Shown here: piece after piece, positions 1 to 8,608 of the stretch
How the letters are laid out: each line of letters opens with the position of its first letter
How positions within the stretch are numbered: the stretch's first letter is position 1
NCBI RefSeq assembly: GCF_902498995.1
Contig: NZ_CABVLY010000003.1
Span: forward strand, 62,001-126,000
Direction of reading: 5' to 3'
Length of the DNA stretch: 64,000 nucleotides
Source of the DNA: Burkholderia anthina
GTDB taxonomy: Bacteria > Pseudomonadota > Gammaproteobacteria > Burkholderiales > Burkholderiaceae
Notes under the pieces: generated by a model
What the model was told of the DNA's origin: nothing
Databases searched by the model: none
What the model saw: only the letters and a program-made list of their open reading frames with translations
Position numbers and translations under genes: made by a program

Positions 1-1404
1 CACCGCATTGCCCTGGACCATCGACGTTTCGATCCGCGACATCGCCGTGTAGACGATCTTGTCCTTCACGTCGACCGTCGTGCCTTCGAGCTTCGTGAAC
101 GCCATGCTGCCGCCGATCAGCGCCGCGTAGCGGTGCGTCTCGAGGAACGCGGCCGCCTTTTCCATCCCGGGCTTGATGCGCATCCAGTTGAACTTGCCGC
201 CGTAGTGAATCTTCGTGTAGCTCGCGTCGTTCGGGTCGGTCGTCGTCAGGTCCATGATGTCCGACGCCGTCAGCTTGTTCGCGAGCGCCTCGATCTCGCC
301 GCTCGTCGCGTGGCCGATCTTGATCCACGTCAGCGTCGCGCTGCCGGCGCCGGCGGACGACGTCTGCGCCCACTTCGCGACGTACAGCGTGCCGGCCGAC
401 AGGTCGGCCGCCTTGTCGGCGACGAACATGAACAGGCCGCCGTTGGTTGCGTCGTCACCCATCATCACGGTGCGCTGGTCCGGCATCACCTGGATCAGCT
501 CGTGCGAGATGCGGCCGAGGCAGTAGTGCTTCGTGACCGCGCCCGTGCCGTCCGGGTTCACCGTGATTTCGGGCAGGTGGCCGTAGTGATAGGGGTTCGC
601 CTTCGTCTCGTCGCCGAACGTGTTCTTGCTGAATGCCTTGAACTGCGCATCGGTCGCGGTCTTCGTCGCGTCCGGCTCGTACTCCTCGCTCGACAGGTGC
701 GTGCCCCACGGCGACAGGCTCGCGCCGCAGGTGATCCACAGGCCGTGCGCCTTCGACGTGTCGACGTTGTGATACTTGACGACCTTCAGCGCGCCGTTCG
801 CCGGATCCTGGTCGAGCGTGATCACCGCGATCGGCGACGGCAGCTGACCGTACTGCGATGCGCTTGCCTGGTCGCGCGTCGCGTATTCGAACTGCACGAC
901 CGCGAACACCGTGTTGCCTTTCACGCCGGCCACGTTCGCGTTCTTCACCGTCAGCAGCGAGCTGCCGTCCGGGCAGTCCGAATAGAACTGGCGCTCCTTG
1001 CCGGCGACCGAGCGATCGATGATCGGCTGGTTGTTGATGTCGTAGTAGCCGCCTGCGAGCGTCGTGCCGCCCTTGCCGTCCGGCACCATGTCGCCCGTCA
1101 CGAAGAACGGCCGGTATGCGAGCTTGAAGTTGCGCGACGAGCCGTCGGAGAACGACACCGACAGCGTCGAGCCGACCGTCGTCGTGGCCATCGCGGCCGC
1201 GTTGTCGAGCGTCGGGGCGGCCATTGCCGAGAATGCCGCCGACGTGTAGGCGGCGGCAGCCGGCGTCGTGACGGAAGCGGGATCGTCGTCGCCGCCGCAG
1301 CCTGTCAGCAGAGCCGGCAGCGCGAGGCCGGAGAGAGGCAGCATGGGCGCGCCGGCGAGGATCTTCAGGGCCTGACGACGGGAAGCATTGGGCAACGCGG
1401 GCAT
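1..1404 (-). CDS. PhoX-family (DUF839) secreted phosphatase-like protein, 3' part missing
   Basis: The reading frame opens at ATG 1404 and stays open for 468 codons to the window edge, so the C-terminus lies outside. The N-terminus carries a twin-arginine motif (SRRQALKIL, residues 8-16), a hydrophobic stretch and a lipobox ending LTGC with Cys36, followed by an Asp-rich linker, which together predict a Tat-exported lipoprotein. The body (for example WGTHLSSEEYEP, MGDDATNGGLFMFVADK) has the look of the PhoX/DUF839 beta-propeller family, which in characterised members is a calcium/iron-dependent periplasmic alkaline phosphatase. Substrate is unproven; many DUF839 lipoproteins are uncharacterised. 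No Pho-box-like repeat was recognised upstream. Confidence 0.8.
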   Translation of the reverse strand, partial: MPALPNASRRQALKILAGAPMLPLSGLALPALLTGCGGDDDPASVTTPAAAAYTSAAFSAMAAPTLDNAAAMATTTVGSTLSVSFSDGSSRNFKLAYRPFFVTGDMVPDGKGGTTLAGGYYDINNQPIIDRSVAGKERQFYSDCPDGSSLLTVKNANVAGVKGNTVFAVVQFEYATRDQASASQYGQLPSPIAVITLDQDPANGALKVVKYHNVDTSKAHGLWITCGASLSPWGTHLSSEEYEPDATKTATDAQFKAFSKNTFGDETKANPYHYGHLPEITVNPDGTGAVTKHYCLGRISHELIQVMPDQRTVMMGDDATNGGLFMFVADKAADLSAGTLYVAKWAQTSSAGAGSATLTWIKIGHATSGEIEALANKLTASDIMDLTTTDPNDASYTKIHYGGKFNWMRIKPGMEKAAAFLETHRYAALIGGSMAFTKLEGTTVDVKDKIVYTAMSRIETSMVQGNAV

Positions 1405-1545
1405 GTGGAGTCCAGTTTCGGTTGTTGGAAGAGTCGTCTTCGCGAGGCAGGCAATTTGCAGGCTTTGCGAAGGCAAGTTGAAAACTGGACGGAAGTGTAG
1501 GGGTGCTGGATGAAAGTTTTTTGAATTGAAAACGTAATGTTGTGT

Positions 1546-1578
1546 CGGGCATCCGTCAGGCAGGCCGGCGGATGCCCG
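1546..1578 (-). terminator. Possible terminator hairpin after the ammonium transporter
   Basis: CGGGCATCCG (1546-1555) and CGGATGCCCG (1569-1578) form a perfect 10-bp stem with a 13-nt loop just beyond the stop at 1591. There is only a mixed A/T stretch after it on the minus strand, so it is either a weak intrinsic terminator or simply a 3'-end stabilising hairpin. Confidence 0.4.
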
Positions 1579-1590
1579 TCGCGGGCGTGC

Positions 1591-2784
1591 TCAGTCGCGC
1601 TCGGGCGTGGCCGAGATGCGGTGAATCGACAGGTCGGCGCCGTCGAATTCGGCCTCGCGATCCAGACGCAGGCCGACGGTCGCCTTCAGCGCGCCGTAGA
1701 CGAGCGTGCCGCCCGCAGTCGCGATCGCAATGCCGCCGAGCGTGCCGATGAGCTGCGACACGAACGACACGCCGCCGAGGCCGCCCAGCGCGGGCTGTCC
1801 GAACACGCCGGCCGCGAGCCCGCCGAGCGCGCCGCACATGCCGTGCAGCGGCCACACGCCGAGCACGTCGTCGATGCGCCACTTGTTCTGCACGCACGTG
1901 AACATCGCGACGAACAGCGCGCCGGCCACGGCGCCCGTGACGAGCGCACCGATCGGGTGCATCACGTCGGAGCCCGCGCACACCGCGACGAGGCCCGCGA
2001 GCGGGCCGTTGTACGTGAAACCCGGGTCGTTGCGGCCGGCCATCCACGCGGCGAGCGTGCCGCCGACCATCGCCATCAGCGAGTTCACGGCGACGAGGCC
2101 GCTGATCTTGTCGAGCGTCTGCGCGCTCATCACGTTGAAGCCGAACCAGCCCACCGCGAGCACCCACGCGCCGAGCGCGAGGAACGGGATGTTCGACGGC
2201 GGATGCGCGGCGATCCGGCCGTCCTTCGCATAGCGGCCGTGGCGCGCGCCGAGCAGCAGCACGGCCGGCAGCGCGACCCAGCCGCCGAACGCGTGCACGA
2301 CGACCGAGCCGGCGAAATCGTGGAACGGCGCGCCGAACGCATGCGTGAGCCAGTCCTGCACGCCGAAGCGGCCGTTCCATGCGATCCCTTCGAAGAACGG
2401 ATAGATGAAGCCGACGATGATCAACGTCGCGACGAGCTGCGGATTGAATTTGGCGCGCTCGGCGATGCCGCCGGACACGATCGCGGGGATGGCCGCCGCG
2501 AACGTCAGCAGGAAGAAGAAGCGCACGAGTGCGTAGCCGCTGTGCTGCGACAGCGTGCCGATGTCGTCGTAGAACTCGACGCCGTACGCGATCGTATAGC
2601 CGATGAAGAAGTACGCGAGCGTCGACACCGAGAAGTCGACCAGGATCTTCACGAGCGCGTTGACCTGGTTCTTCTTGCGGACCGTGCCGAGCTCGAGAAA
2701 TGCGAAGCCCGCGTGCATCGCGAGCACCATGACGGCGCCGATCAACAGGAACAGTGTGTCGACGCCGGATTTCAGACCATCCAT
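1591..2784 (-). CDS. amtB: Ammonium transporter, Amt family
   Basis: This 397-residue integral membrane protein conducts ammonium/ammonia across the inner membrane. The start at 2784 is chosen because a good Shine-Dalgarno (AAGGAA) precedes it and the protein begins at the usual Amt N-terminus; a longer frame exists but adds un-Amt-like residues. Both pore histidines are visible, in FAGSVVVHAFGG and in WPLHGMCGALGG, together with the GGIAERAKF motif of the family, and about eleven hydrophobic segments. No glnK lies next to it, unlike many amtB loci, so PII control, if present, comes from elsewhere. Confidence 0.93.
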   Translation of the reverse strand: MDGLKSGVDTLFLLIGAVMVLAMHAGFAFLELGTVRKKNQVNALVKILVDFSVSTLAYFFIGYTIAYGVEFYDDIGTLSQHSGYALVRFFFLLTFAAAIPAIVSGGIAERAKFNPQLVATLIIVGFIYPFFEGIAWNGRFGVQDWLTHAFGAPFHDFAGSVVVHAFGGWVALPAVLLLGARHGRYAKDGRIAAHPPSNIPFLALGAWVLAVGWFGFNVMSAQTLDKISGLVAVNSLMAMVGGTLAAWMAGRNDPGFTYNGPLAGLVAVCAGSDVMHPIGALVTGAVAGALFVAMFTCVQNKWRIDDVLGVWPLHGMCGALGGLAAGVFGQPALGGLGGVSFVSQLIGTLGGIAIATAGGTLVYGALKATVGLRLDREAEFDGADLSIHRISATPERD

Positions 2785-3027
2785 GCCGTGGCTTCCTTGC
2801 GCAAAAAACGGGCAACGAACGCAAGTATCGAGCCAACTTGGTGAATGGCTGCGTGCAATTGGTGCGGAAGGCCGGGCGGTGCGGCATTCCGGTGACGCGT
2901 GCACGGTTGCGGGGCGGGCGGTGCGCGGTCAAGGGGCCGCATCGGGTGCACGTGCGTGGTGCGCGACGGGCGGAACTGGTGCGTGCGATGTGCAGTGCGG
3001 TGCGCCGCGATGCACCGCGCTGGCGCG

Positions 3028-3363
3028 TCAGCGGCGCGCGAACAGCATGCGCGGGCGGCGCAGCCGCAGCGCGCACGCCGCCCAGTAGGTGGCCACGGCT
3101 GCCAGCCCGAGCGCGGCGAATGCGAGCGACGCGACGCCCGTGGCCGACTGGCCGTCGCCGTCGGGGCCGAGGATGCCTTGCGCGACGATCAGCGTGGCTG
3201 TCCAGAAGCCGATCACGGCCTGCGCGAGCAGACGCGCGGACGCGACGCGGCGCGCGTGCCCGGCGCCGCGCAGGCGGTGTGCGGACGGGGAACGCAGGCA
3301 CAGGAACAGGGTAGTGGCGAGCACGGCGGCCAGCGCGATGAACCAGTCGATGAGGAAAGCCAT
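3028..3363 (-). CDS. Small hypothetical membrane protein
   Basis: About 111 residues with three hydrophobic segments (starting AFLIDWFIALAAVLATT) and a basic C-terminus rich in Arg. The frame can be extended to 3459, but ATG 3363 sits immediately before the first membrane segment; neither start has a convincing Shine-Dalgarno, so the N-terminus is uncertain. It follows no operon partner; the ammonium transporter starts 240 bp further downstream. I do not recognise a family. Confidence 0.5.
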   Translation of the reverse strand: MAFLIDWFIALAAVLATTLFLCLRSPSAHRLRGAGHARRVASARLLAQAVIGFWTATLIVAQGILGPDGDGQSATGVASLAFAALGLAAVATYWAACALRLRRPRMLFARR

Positions 3364-3556
3364 GAGGAAGCGGGAGACGGACGAAGCGGATCGAAGCGTG
3401 TCCACTTTAGTGTCGTCGCGCCTGCGATTGAATCGGACGAATTCGAAATTGAAAGGCATTTTTAATCGTGAGTCGTCATTGGCCCCGTTCTGCAGGCGGT
3501 ATCATCGACGTCGGTCCAACCATTCAGGCCGTGCGACACGCGGCCGGAGATTGCTG

Positions 3557-3982
3557 ATGAAGATGAAGACTTGGCGGGCGCGTTGCGCGCCCGGCGCCGT
3601 ACTGGCGGTCGCGGCCATCGGTGCCGTGTTGTTGCTCGCGGGCTGCGAGAAGTCCGGCACGCCGGCCGCGCAACCCGATACCGCCGCGAGCGCGGCCGCC
3701 GATGCCGCGAACCATGCGGCCAAGGCGCTCGACCAGGTGGCGAGCACCGTCAACCAGCAGATCGATGCCGCGAAGGCCGGTATTGCCTCGGCGGCGTCGG
3801 CCGTGCCGCCGCTGTCCGCGAGCGGTCTCGCGTCCGCCGCGCAGGCGCAGTTCGATGCGGCGGCTTCCGCGGTCGTCGCGCATGCGGCTTCCGAAGCGGG
3901 CGCGAAGATGGCAGAGGCCGGCAAGAAGCTCCAGCAATGGAGCCAGCAGAATGCGGCAGGCGCGAAGCCGGCCAGCAACTGA
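3557..3982 (+). CDS. Alanine-rich lipoprotein
   Basis: A 141-residue protein with a basic N-terminus, a hydrophobic core and a lipobox LLAGC (Cys30), predicting a lipidated envelope protein. After the lipobox the chain is very rich in Ala, Ser, Gln and Lys with an alternating small-residue pattern that should form long amphipathic helices, including a QQWSQQNAAG tail. This resembles coiled lipoproteins of the outer membrane in composition only. ATG 3557 is used because it starts the signal peptide; the longer upstream frame is not plausible. Function unknown. Confidence 0.75.
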   Translation: MKMKTWRARCAPGAVLAVAAIGAVLLLAGCEKSGTPAAQPDTAASAAADAANHAAKALDQVASTVNQQIDAAKAGIASAASAVPPLSASGLASAAQAQFDAAASAVVAHAASEAGAKMAEAGKKLQQWSQQNAAGAKPASN

Positions 3983-3990
3983 ACGCGCGC

Positions 3991-4027
3991 TTGCACAATC
4001 CATCAAATGTAATTATAGTGGTTACAT
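3991..4027 (+). promoter_or_regulatory. Promoter and operator of the Rrf2-type regulator
   Basis: A sigma70-like promoter is visible: TTGCAC at 3991-3996, 17-bp spacer, TATAGT at 4014-4019. The -10 box lies inside a perfect inverted repeat ATGTAA-N9-TTACAT (4007-4027). The same arms and spacing recur before the next gene (4628-4648), which makes this the likely binding site of the regulator itself and implies autorepression. Confidence 0.7.
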
Positions 4028-4075
4028 ATTGGCGCCGGCCGCTGTTCGGGCCGGCGTCAGCCGAGTGAGTGAGGA

Positions 4076-4531
4076 ATGAATACCAGCAGCCGGTTCGCGT
4101 TTGCCGTTCACGTGCTTGCCTTGCTGTCGATGCAGGAAGGTGCGCCGCTGTCGTCCGACATCATCGCGGGCAGCGTGAACACGAATCCGGCGCTGATCCG
4201 CCGGCTGTTGTCGATGCTGGCGGCCGCGGGGCTCACCACGTCGCAGCTCGGCGCCGGAGGCGGTGCGCTGCTGGCGCGCGAGCCCGGCGACATCACGCTG
4301 CTCGACGTGTATCGCGCGGTCGACGATGCGCAGCTCTTTGCGCTACACCGCGAGGCGCCGAATCCGGCGTGCCTCGTCGGACGGCACATCCAGGGCGTGC
4401 TGATCGACTATATCGGCGACGCGCAGCGCGCGATGGAAGCATCGCTCGCCACGCGCACGCTGGCCGACGTCACGGCAGACGTGCTCGAATCGGAGCAGCG
4501 CGGCCGGCCTGCCGGAAGCGCGAGCGGGTAG
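4076..4531 (+). CDS. Rrf2-family transcriptional regulator
   Basis: A 151-residue DNA-binding protein with the Rrf2 winged-helix N-terminus (SRFAFAVHVLALLSM, then the recognition helix region NPALIRRLLSMLAAAGL) and the glycine-rich wing QLGAGGGALLAR. Only one cysteine (in NPACLVG) is present in the region where iron-sulfur members such as IscR and NsrR have three, so it should not carry a cluster and belongs with the YwnA-like redox or small-molecule sensing branch. It lies directly upstream of an NmrA-like oxidoreductase, the classic arrangement of a regulator and its target. Confidence 0.88.
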   Translation: MNTSSRFAFAVHVLALLSMQEGAPLSSDIIAGSVNTNPALIRRLLSMLAAAGLTTSQLGAGGGALLAREPGDITLLDVYRAVDDAQLFALHREAPNPACLVGRHIQGVLIDYIGDAQRAMEASLATRTLADVTADVLESEQRGRPAGSASG

Positions 4532-4603
4532 GCGCGGGCAACGGATGAGGCAGGGCAGGAAGCCGGGCGGCGCGCATGCGCGGCGATCGGCGCGACGGGG
4601 CGT

Positions 4604-4648
4604 TTGCTCCGTTTTTTTCGGTCTTATATGTAATTACTTTAGTTACTT
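4604..4648 (+). promoter_or_regulatory. Promoter/operator of the NmrA-like oxidoreductase
   Basis: TTGCTC (4604-4609) and TATGTA (4627-4632) at 17-bp spacing form a plausible promoter. It overlaps ATGTAA-N9-TTACTT (4628-4648), identical to the site before the Rrf2 gene except at one arm base. The local A+T-rich patch stands out from its G+C-rich surroundings. Confidence 0.65.
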
Positions 4649-4668
4649 TTTATTTCTGGAGAATCGAC

Positions 4669-5310
4669 ATGACGCAACGTACCTTGAACATCGCGCTGTT
4701 CGGCGCCACCGGCATGATCGGCTCGCGCATCGCCGCGGAAGCCGCGCGTCGCGGCCATCGCGTGACCGCACTGTCGCGCCATCCGGGCGCGGCCGGCGAC
4801 GGCATCACCGCGAAGGCGGCCGATCTGTTCGATGCGGCCAGCATTGCCGCCGCGCTGCCGGGGCACGATGTCGTTGCGAGCGCGTACGGTCCGAAACAGG
4901 ACGATGCCGCGAAGGTCGTCACGGCCGCGAAGGCGCTGGTTGCCGGCACGCGCGAAGCGGGCCTGAAGCGGCTCGTGGTGGTGGGCGGCGCCGGTTCGCT
5001 CGAAGTGGCGCCCGGCAAGCAGCTCGTCGACACCGAAGGCTTCCCGGATGCATACAAGGCGGTCGCGCTCGCGCACCGCGATGCGCTCAACTACCTGGAG
5101 ACGGTCAGCGATCTCGACTGGACGTTCTTCGCACCGGCCGCACTGATCGCGCCGGGCGAGCGCACGGGCACGTTCCGTACCGGCGCCGGCACGCTGATCG
5201 CGGACGCGCAGGGCAACAGCAGGATTTCGGCGGAAGACTATGCGGTCGCGTTCGTCGATGCGCTCGAGCAGGACAGCTTCGTACGCGAGATCGCAACGGT
5301 CGCGTATTGA
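4669..5310 (+). CDS. NAD(P)-binding, NmrA-like oxidoreductase or epimerase
   Basis: A 213-residue Rossmann-fold protein with the dinucleotide motif GATGMIG near the N-terminus and the family signature [14 protein letters not shown] in the middle. ATG 4669 is preceded by GGAGA at good spacing and starts the first beta strand. Such proteins act as flavin/quinone/NAD(P)H-dependent reductases or redox sensors; the substrate cannot be read from the sequence. The shared operator links its expression to the Rrf2 regulator just upstream, suggesting induction by an electrophile or quinone-like stress. Confidence 0.85.
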   Translation: MTQRTLNIALFGATGMIGSRIAAEAARRGHRVTALSRHPGAAGDGITAKAADLFDAASIAAALPGHDVVASAYGPKQDDAAKVVTAAKALVAGTREAGLKRLVVVGGAGSLEVAPGKQLVDTEGFPDAYKAVALAHRDALNYLETVSDLDWTFFAPAALIAPGERTGTFRTGAGTLIADAQGNSRISAEDYAVAFVDALEQDSFVREIATVAY

Positions 5311-5383
5311 GCGGCATCGCGGCGGGCGGCGCGTAAGCAGCGGCTATCGCACGCGGCGGCGCGTCGCAACGGGTCGTGATTTC

Positions 5384-5420
5384 AGGCGATTCCCCCTCGA
5401 CGGGCGGAGTCGCCTGTTTC
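5384..5420 (+). terminator. Intrinsic terminator after the NmrA-like gene
   Basis: AGGCGATTCC and GGAGTCGCCT pair over ten positions (one G-U) around a short loop at 5384-5415, followed by GTTTC. It lies 74 bp beyond the stop codon at 5310. Confidence 0.6.
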
Positions 5421-5554
5421 GTTTGGCGCGTCGATTCGACGCGCGCCGGCGCGAGCGGAAGTGCGCACGGCACATCGTCTCGCGCTCGATTGGTATTTAT
5501 CCCGGTCGACGCGGTGCAGCGGTTTCCATATTGTTCCCCGTCATGCTGAATGCA

Positions 5555-5569
5555 TAGAAAAAATTTCTA
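5555..5569. promoter_or_regulatory. Lrp-type operator before the AsnC-family gene
   Basis: TAGAAAAAATTTCTA is a near-perfect palindrome (arms ATAGAAA/TTTCTAT at 5554-5570) and fits the published Lrp consensus YAGHAWATTWTDCTR at 13 of 15 positions. It lies 19 bp before the start codon of the Lrp/AsnC regulator, so autoregulation is the natural reading. Confidence 0.65.
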
Positions 5570-5588
5570 TCGAAAAGGGACCGGGTAA

Positions 5589-6059
5589 ATGGATGTCATC
5601 GATCGCAAGCTGCTGGAGCTGTTGCAGGCAGATGCCACACTGCCGATCGCGGAGCTCGCGCAGCGGGTGAACCTGTCGCAGACGCCATGCTGGAAGCGCG
5701 TGCAGCGGCTCAAGGAAACCGGCGCGATCCGCGCGCAGGTCGCGCTGTGCGATCCGCGCAAGCTCGGCGTCGGCACGACCGTGTTCGTCGCGATTCGCAC
5801 CAACCAGCACACCGAAGAGTGGGCGCAGCGCTTCACGCAGGCCGTGCGCGACATGCCGGAGGTCGTCGAGGTGTACCGGATGAGCGGCGAGACCGACTAT
5901 TTGCTGCGCGTGGTGGTGGCCGGCATCGACGATTACGATCGCGTGTACAAGCAACTGATCCGGACGGTGCCGCTGTTCGACGTCAGCTCGTCGTTCGCGA
6001 TGGAGCAGATCAAGTATTCGACCGCGCTGCCGGTGCGCGATCTTTCCGAGCCGGCGTAA
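5589..6059 (+). CDS. Lrp/AsnC-family transcriptional regulator
   Basis: A 156-residue regulator with an N-terminal helix-turn-helix (DRKLLELLQADATLPIAELA, residues about 5-24, then VNLSQTPCWKRVQRL) and a C-terminal RAM ligand-binding domain (VRDMPEVVEVYRMSGETDYLL, split by the conserved GETDY). This matches the feast/famine regulators that respond to amino acids. It stands alone between two unrelated transcription units, so its target is unknown, but the Lrp-like palindrome just upstream points to autoregulation. The full length agrees with the family norm of 150-165 residues. Confidence 0.92.
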   Translation: MDVIDRKLLELLQADATLPIAELAQRVNLSQTPCWKRVQRLKETGAIRAQVALCDPRKLGVGTTVFVAIRTNQHTEEWAQRFTQAVRDMPEVVEVYRMSGETDYLLRVVVAGIDDYDRVYKQLIRTVPLFDVSSSFAMEQIKYSTALPVRDLSEPA

Positions 6060-6153
6060 GAGCGGCATCCGGCCCGCTTGCGCGACGAGGCGACAAGTTG
6101 CGGCTCGGCGTGCGGGTGTGTGCCCCCGGCGACGATGCGCACCGTGACCGCGC

Positions 6154-6927
6154 TCAGCGGCCCCGTGCCAATGCGCGCGCGCGTTCGTCCGCCAGCGCGT
6201 CGCGGCGCACGAACTCCGCGACGAACGGGCTGGCCGGATGGCGATGCAGCGCATACGGCGTGTCCCATTGCGCGAGCTGACCGTCCTTCATCACGCCGAT
6301 CCGGTCGGCGATCGCAAACGCTTCCGCCTGATTGTGCGTGACCAGCATCGCGGTGTGCCCGGTGCGCTTCAGGATCTCGCGCAGCTCGAACGCAAGCCGC
6401 TCGCGCGTATCGACGTCGAGATTCGAGAACGGCTCGTCGAGCAGCAGCAGTTCCGGCGACGGCGCGAGCGCGCGGGCGAGGGCGACGCGTTGCTGCTGGC
6501 CGCCCGACAGTTCGTGCGGATAGGCGCCGCCCGAATCGGCGAGACCGACGAGATCAAGCATGTCGGCGACCCGGATGCGCCGTTCGGCCTTCGGCATGCG
6601 GCGCAGGCCGAACGCAACGTTCTCGGCCGCGCTCAGGTGCGGGAACAGCGCGTAGTCCTGGAACATCATCCCGATGCGCCGCCGCTCGGGCGGCACGTCG
6701 AGCGCCGGCGCCGCGACGGGGGTGCCGTCCAGCACGATGCGCCCCATGCGCACCGGTTCGAAGCCGGCGATCGCGCGCAGCACGGTGGTCTTTCCGCAAC
6801 CCGATGCGCCGAGCAGGCAGCCGATGTCGCCGCGCGGCAGCGCGAGGCTCAGTCCGTCGACCACCGTGCGGCGGCCTTGCGGCGTGTCGTAGGTGACGCA
6901 GAGGTCGTCGAGTTCGAGCAGGTTCAC
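6154..6927 (-). CDS. fbpC: Ferric iron ABC transporter, ATP-binding protein
   Basis: A 257-residue ATPase with Walker A (GASGCGKT), Q-loop (FQDYALFPH), signature LSGGQQQRVALARA, Walker B (LLLLDEPFSNLD) and the switch histidine (VTHNQAEA). It energises the FbpB permease. It is short for the FbpC/PotA type, lacking most of the C-terminal regulatory TOBE domain found in 340-residue members. It starts 4 bp after fbpB ends, so translation is probably coupled. Confidence 0.9.
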   Translation of the reverse strand: MNLLELDDLCVTYDTPQGRRTVVDGLSLALPRGDIGCLLGASGCGKTTVLRAIAGFEPVRMGRIVLDGTPVAAPALDVPPERRRIGMMFQDYALFPHLSAAENVAFGLRRMPKAERRIRVADMLDLVGLADSGGAYPHELSGGQQQRVALARALAPSPELLLLDEPFSNLDVDTRERLAFELREILKRTGHTAMLVTHNQAEAFAIADRIGVMKDGQLAQWDTPYALHRHPASPFVAEFVRRDALADERARALARGR

Positions 6928-6931
6928 GGTG

Positions 6932-8608
6932 TCAGGCTCCGATCTTGTGGCGGGTGCGCGCGAGCAGGATCACCGGCACGAGCCCGGCCAGCACGATCGC
7001 GAGCGCGGCGACCGCGCCTTCCTCATAGGTGCCGCGCGCGGCTTCCGCATACAGCCAGGTCGCGAGCGTGTCGAAATTCAGCGGGCGCAGCAGCAGCGTC
7101 GCGGGCAGCTCCTTCATCGCGTCGACGAAGACGAGCAGCGCGCTCGTCGTGAGCGCGGGCCACAGCAGCGGCAGGTGCACGCGGCGCAGCGTGCCGCCGG
7201 CCGTCTCGCCAAGCGAGCGCGCGGCCTGTTCGAGCGACGGCGGAATCCGTGCGAGGCCGGCCTCGATGCTGCCGGTCGAGATCGCGAGAAAGCGCACGGC
7301 GTACGCGATCACGAGCGCGGCAGCGGAGCCCATCAGCAGCAGCCCGTCGCGGCCGAGCGCCGCGCCGAGCAGCCGGTCGGCCGCCGCGAACGTGATCAGC
7401 AGGCCGATCGCGAGCACGGTGCCCGGCACCGCATAGCCGAGGCTCGCGATCCGCGCGCATGCGCGGGCCGGACCCGCACGCGCGCTGTCGCGCTGCGCGC
7501 GCGCCGCCCACGCGACGACGAGCCCGCACGCGAGCGTCGCGACGGTCGCGGCGGCGGCGATCGTCAGCGTGTTCGCGAGCCCGGTCAGCAGTTGCGCGGA
7601 GACGCCGCCGACGAGATGCAGCCGCTTGCCGGTCTCGGCGGCGAGATACGCGGCCGGCGCGCCGAAGCCGAGCAGCACGGGCAGCCAGCAGAGCGCGGCG
7701 GCGCTCCATGCGGCCGCGCCCGTCAGCCGGCGCGGCGCGATCGGGCGCATGCGCCGGCCGTGCGCGTAGCGCTGGCGGCGGCGTCCGTAACGTTCGAGCG
7801 CGATCATGCCGACGACGATCGCCAGCATCGCGAGTGCGATCTGTGCGGCGCCGGCGAGGTCGGAGCGCGTGATCCACGTCGTGTAGACCGATACGGTCAG
7901 CGTCTGCACGCCGAGGAATTCCGACGCGCCGATGTCGTTCAGCGTTTCGAGCAGCGCGAGACTCACGCCGACCGCGATCGCGGGGCGCGCGAGCGGCACG
8001 ACGACGCGCCAGAACGTCGCGATGCGTCCCGCGCCGAGCGTGCGCGCCGCTTCGAGCAGGCTCGCAGACTGCGTGACGAACATCGCGCGCGTACTCAGGT
8101 ACACATACGGATAGAGCACGAAGCCGAGCACGAAGATCGCGCCAGGCAGCGAGCGCAGGTCGGGCAGGCGGAACTGGCGTGGGCTGTCGAAGCCGAGCAG
8201 CGCGCGCAGCGCGCTTTGCACGGGGCCGATTGGATGCAGCAGGTCGAGGTACGCGAACGCGACGATATAGGTGGGCACCGCGAGCGGCAGCAGCAGCGCC
8301 CACGTCAGCGTTCGGCGGCCGGGGAAGTCGTACGCGGTGACGAGCCACGCGCAGCCGGTGCCGATCACCGTGACGATCGCGCCGACGCCCGCGAGCAGCA
8401 GCAGCGTATTGGCGAGCGCTTGCGGCAGCACGAATTCGGCGAGATGCCGCCAGTGCGCGAGATCGGCGCCGAATGCGGCGGCGACCAGCACCGCGAGCGG
8501 CGCCGCGACCGCCGCGGCGATCGCGACGGCCGCGATCAGCGAAAGGCTGCCCGCGCGCGGGCGCAACGGCTGGCGGCGCGCACGGACGAACGACGCATCA
8601 GTTGTCAA
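6932..8608 (-). CDS. fbpB: Ferric iron ABC transporter, permease
   Basis: A 558-residue inner-membrane permease made of two fused six-helix halves, the architecture typical of FbpB/SfuB. Each half carries an EAA-type loop (for example SLLEARTLGAGRIATFWRVVVPLARP and a matching segment near SLEQAARSLGETAGG). The frame starts with TTG at 8608, 11 bp inside the fbpA 3' end; there is no ATG in frame nearby, so either this TTG or a second TTG 14 codons later is used. Translational coupling to fbpA is likely. Confidence 0.88.
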   Translation of the reverse strand: MTTDASFVRARRQPLRPRAGSLSLIAAVAIAAAVAAPLAVLVAAAFGADLAHWRHLAEFVLPQALANTLLLLAGVGAIVTVIGTGCAWLVTAYDFPGRRTLTWALLLPLAVPTYIVAFAYLDLLHPIGPVQSALRALLGFDSPRQFRLPDLRSLPGAIFVLGFVLYPYVYLSTRAMFVTQSASLLEAARTLGAGRIATFWRVVVPLARPAIAVGVSLALLETLNDIGASEFLGVQTLTVSVYTTWITRSDLAGAAQIALAMLAIVVGMIALERYGRRRQRYAHGRRMRPIAPRRLTGAAAWSAAALCWLPVLLGFGAPAAYLAAETGKRLHLVGGVSAQLLTGLANTLTIAAAATVATLACGLVVAWAARAQRDSARAGPARACARIASLGYAVPGTVLAIGLLITFAAADRLLGAALGRDGLLLMGSAAALVIAYAVRFLAISTGSIEAGLARIPPSLEQAARSLGETAGGTLRRVHLPLLWPALTTSALLVFVDAMKELPATLLLRPLNFDTLATWLYAEAARGTYEEGAVAALAIVLAGLVPVILLARTRHKIGA

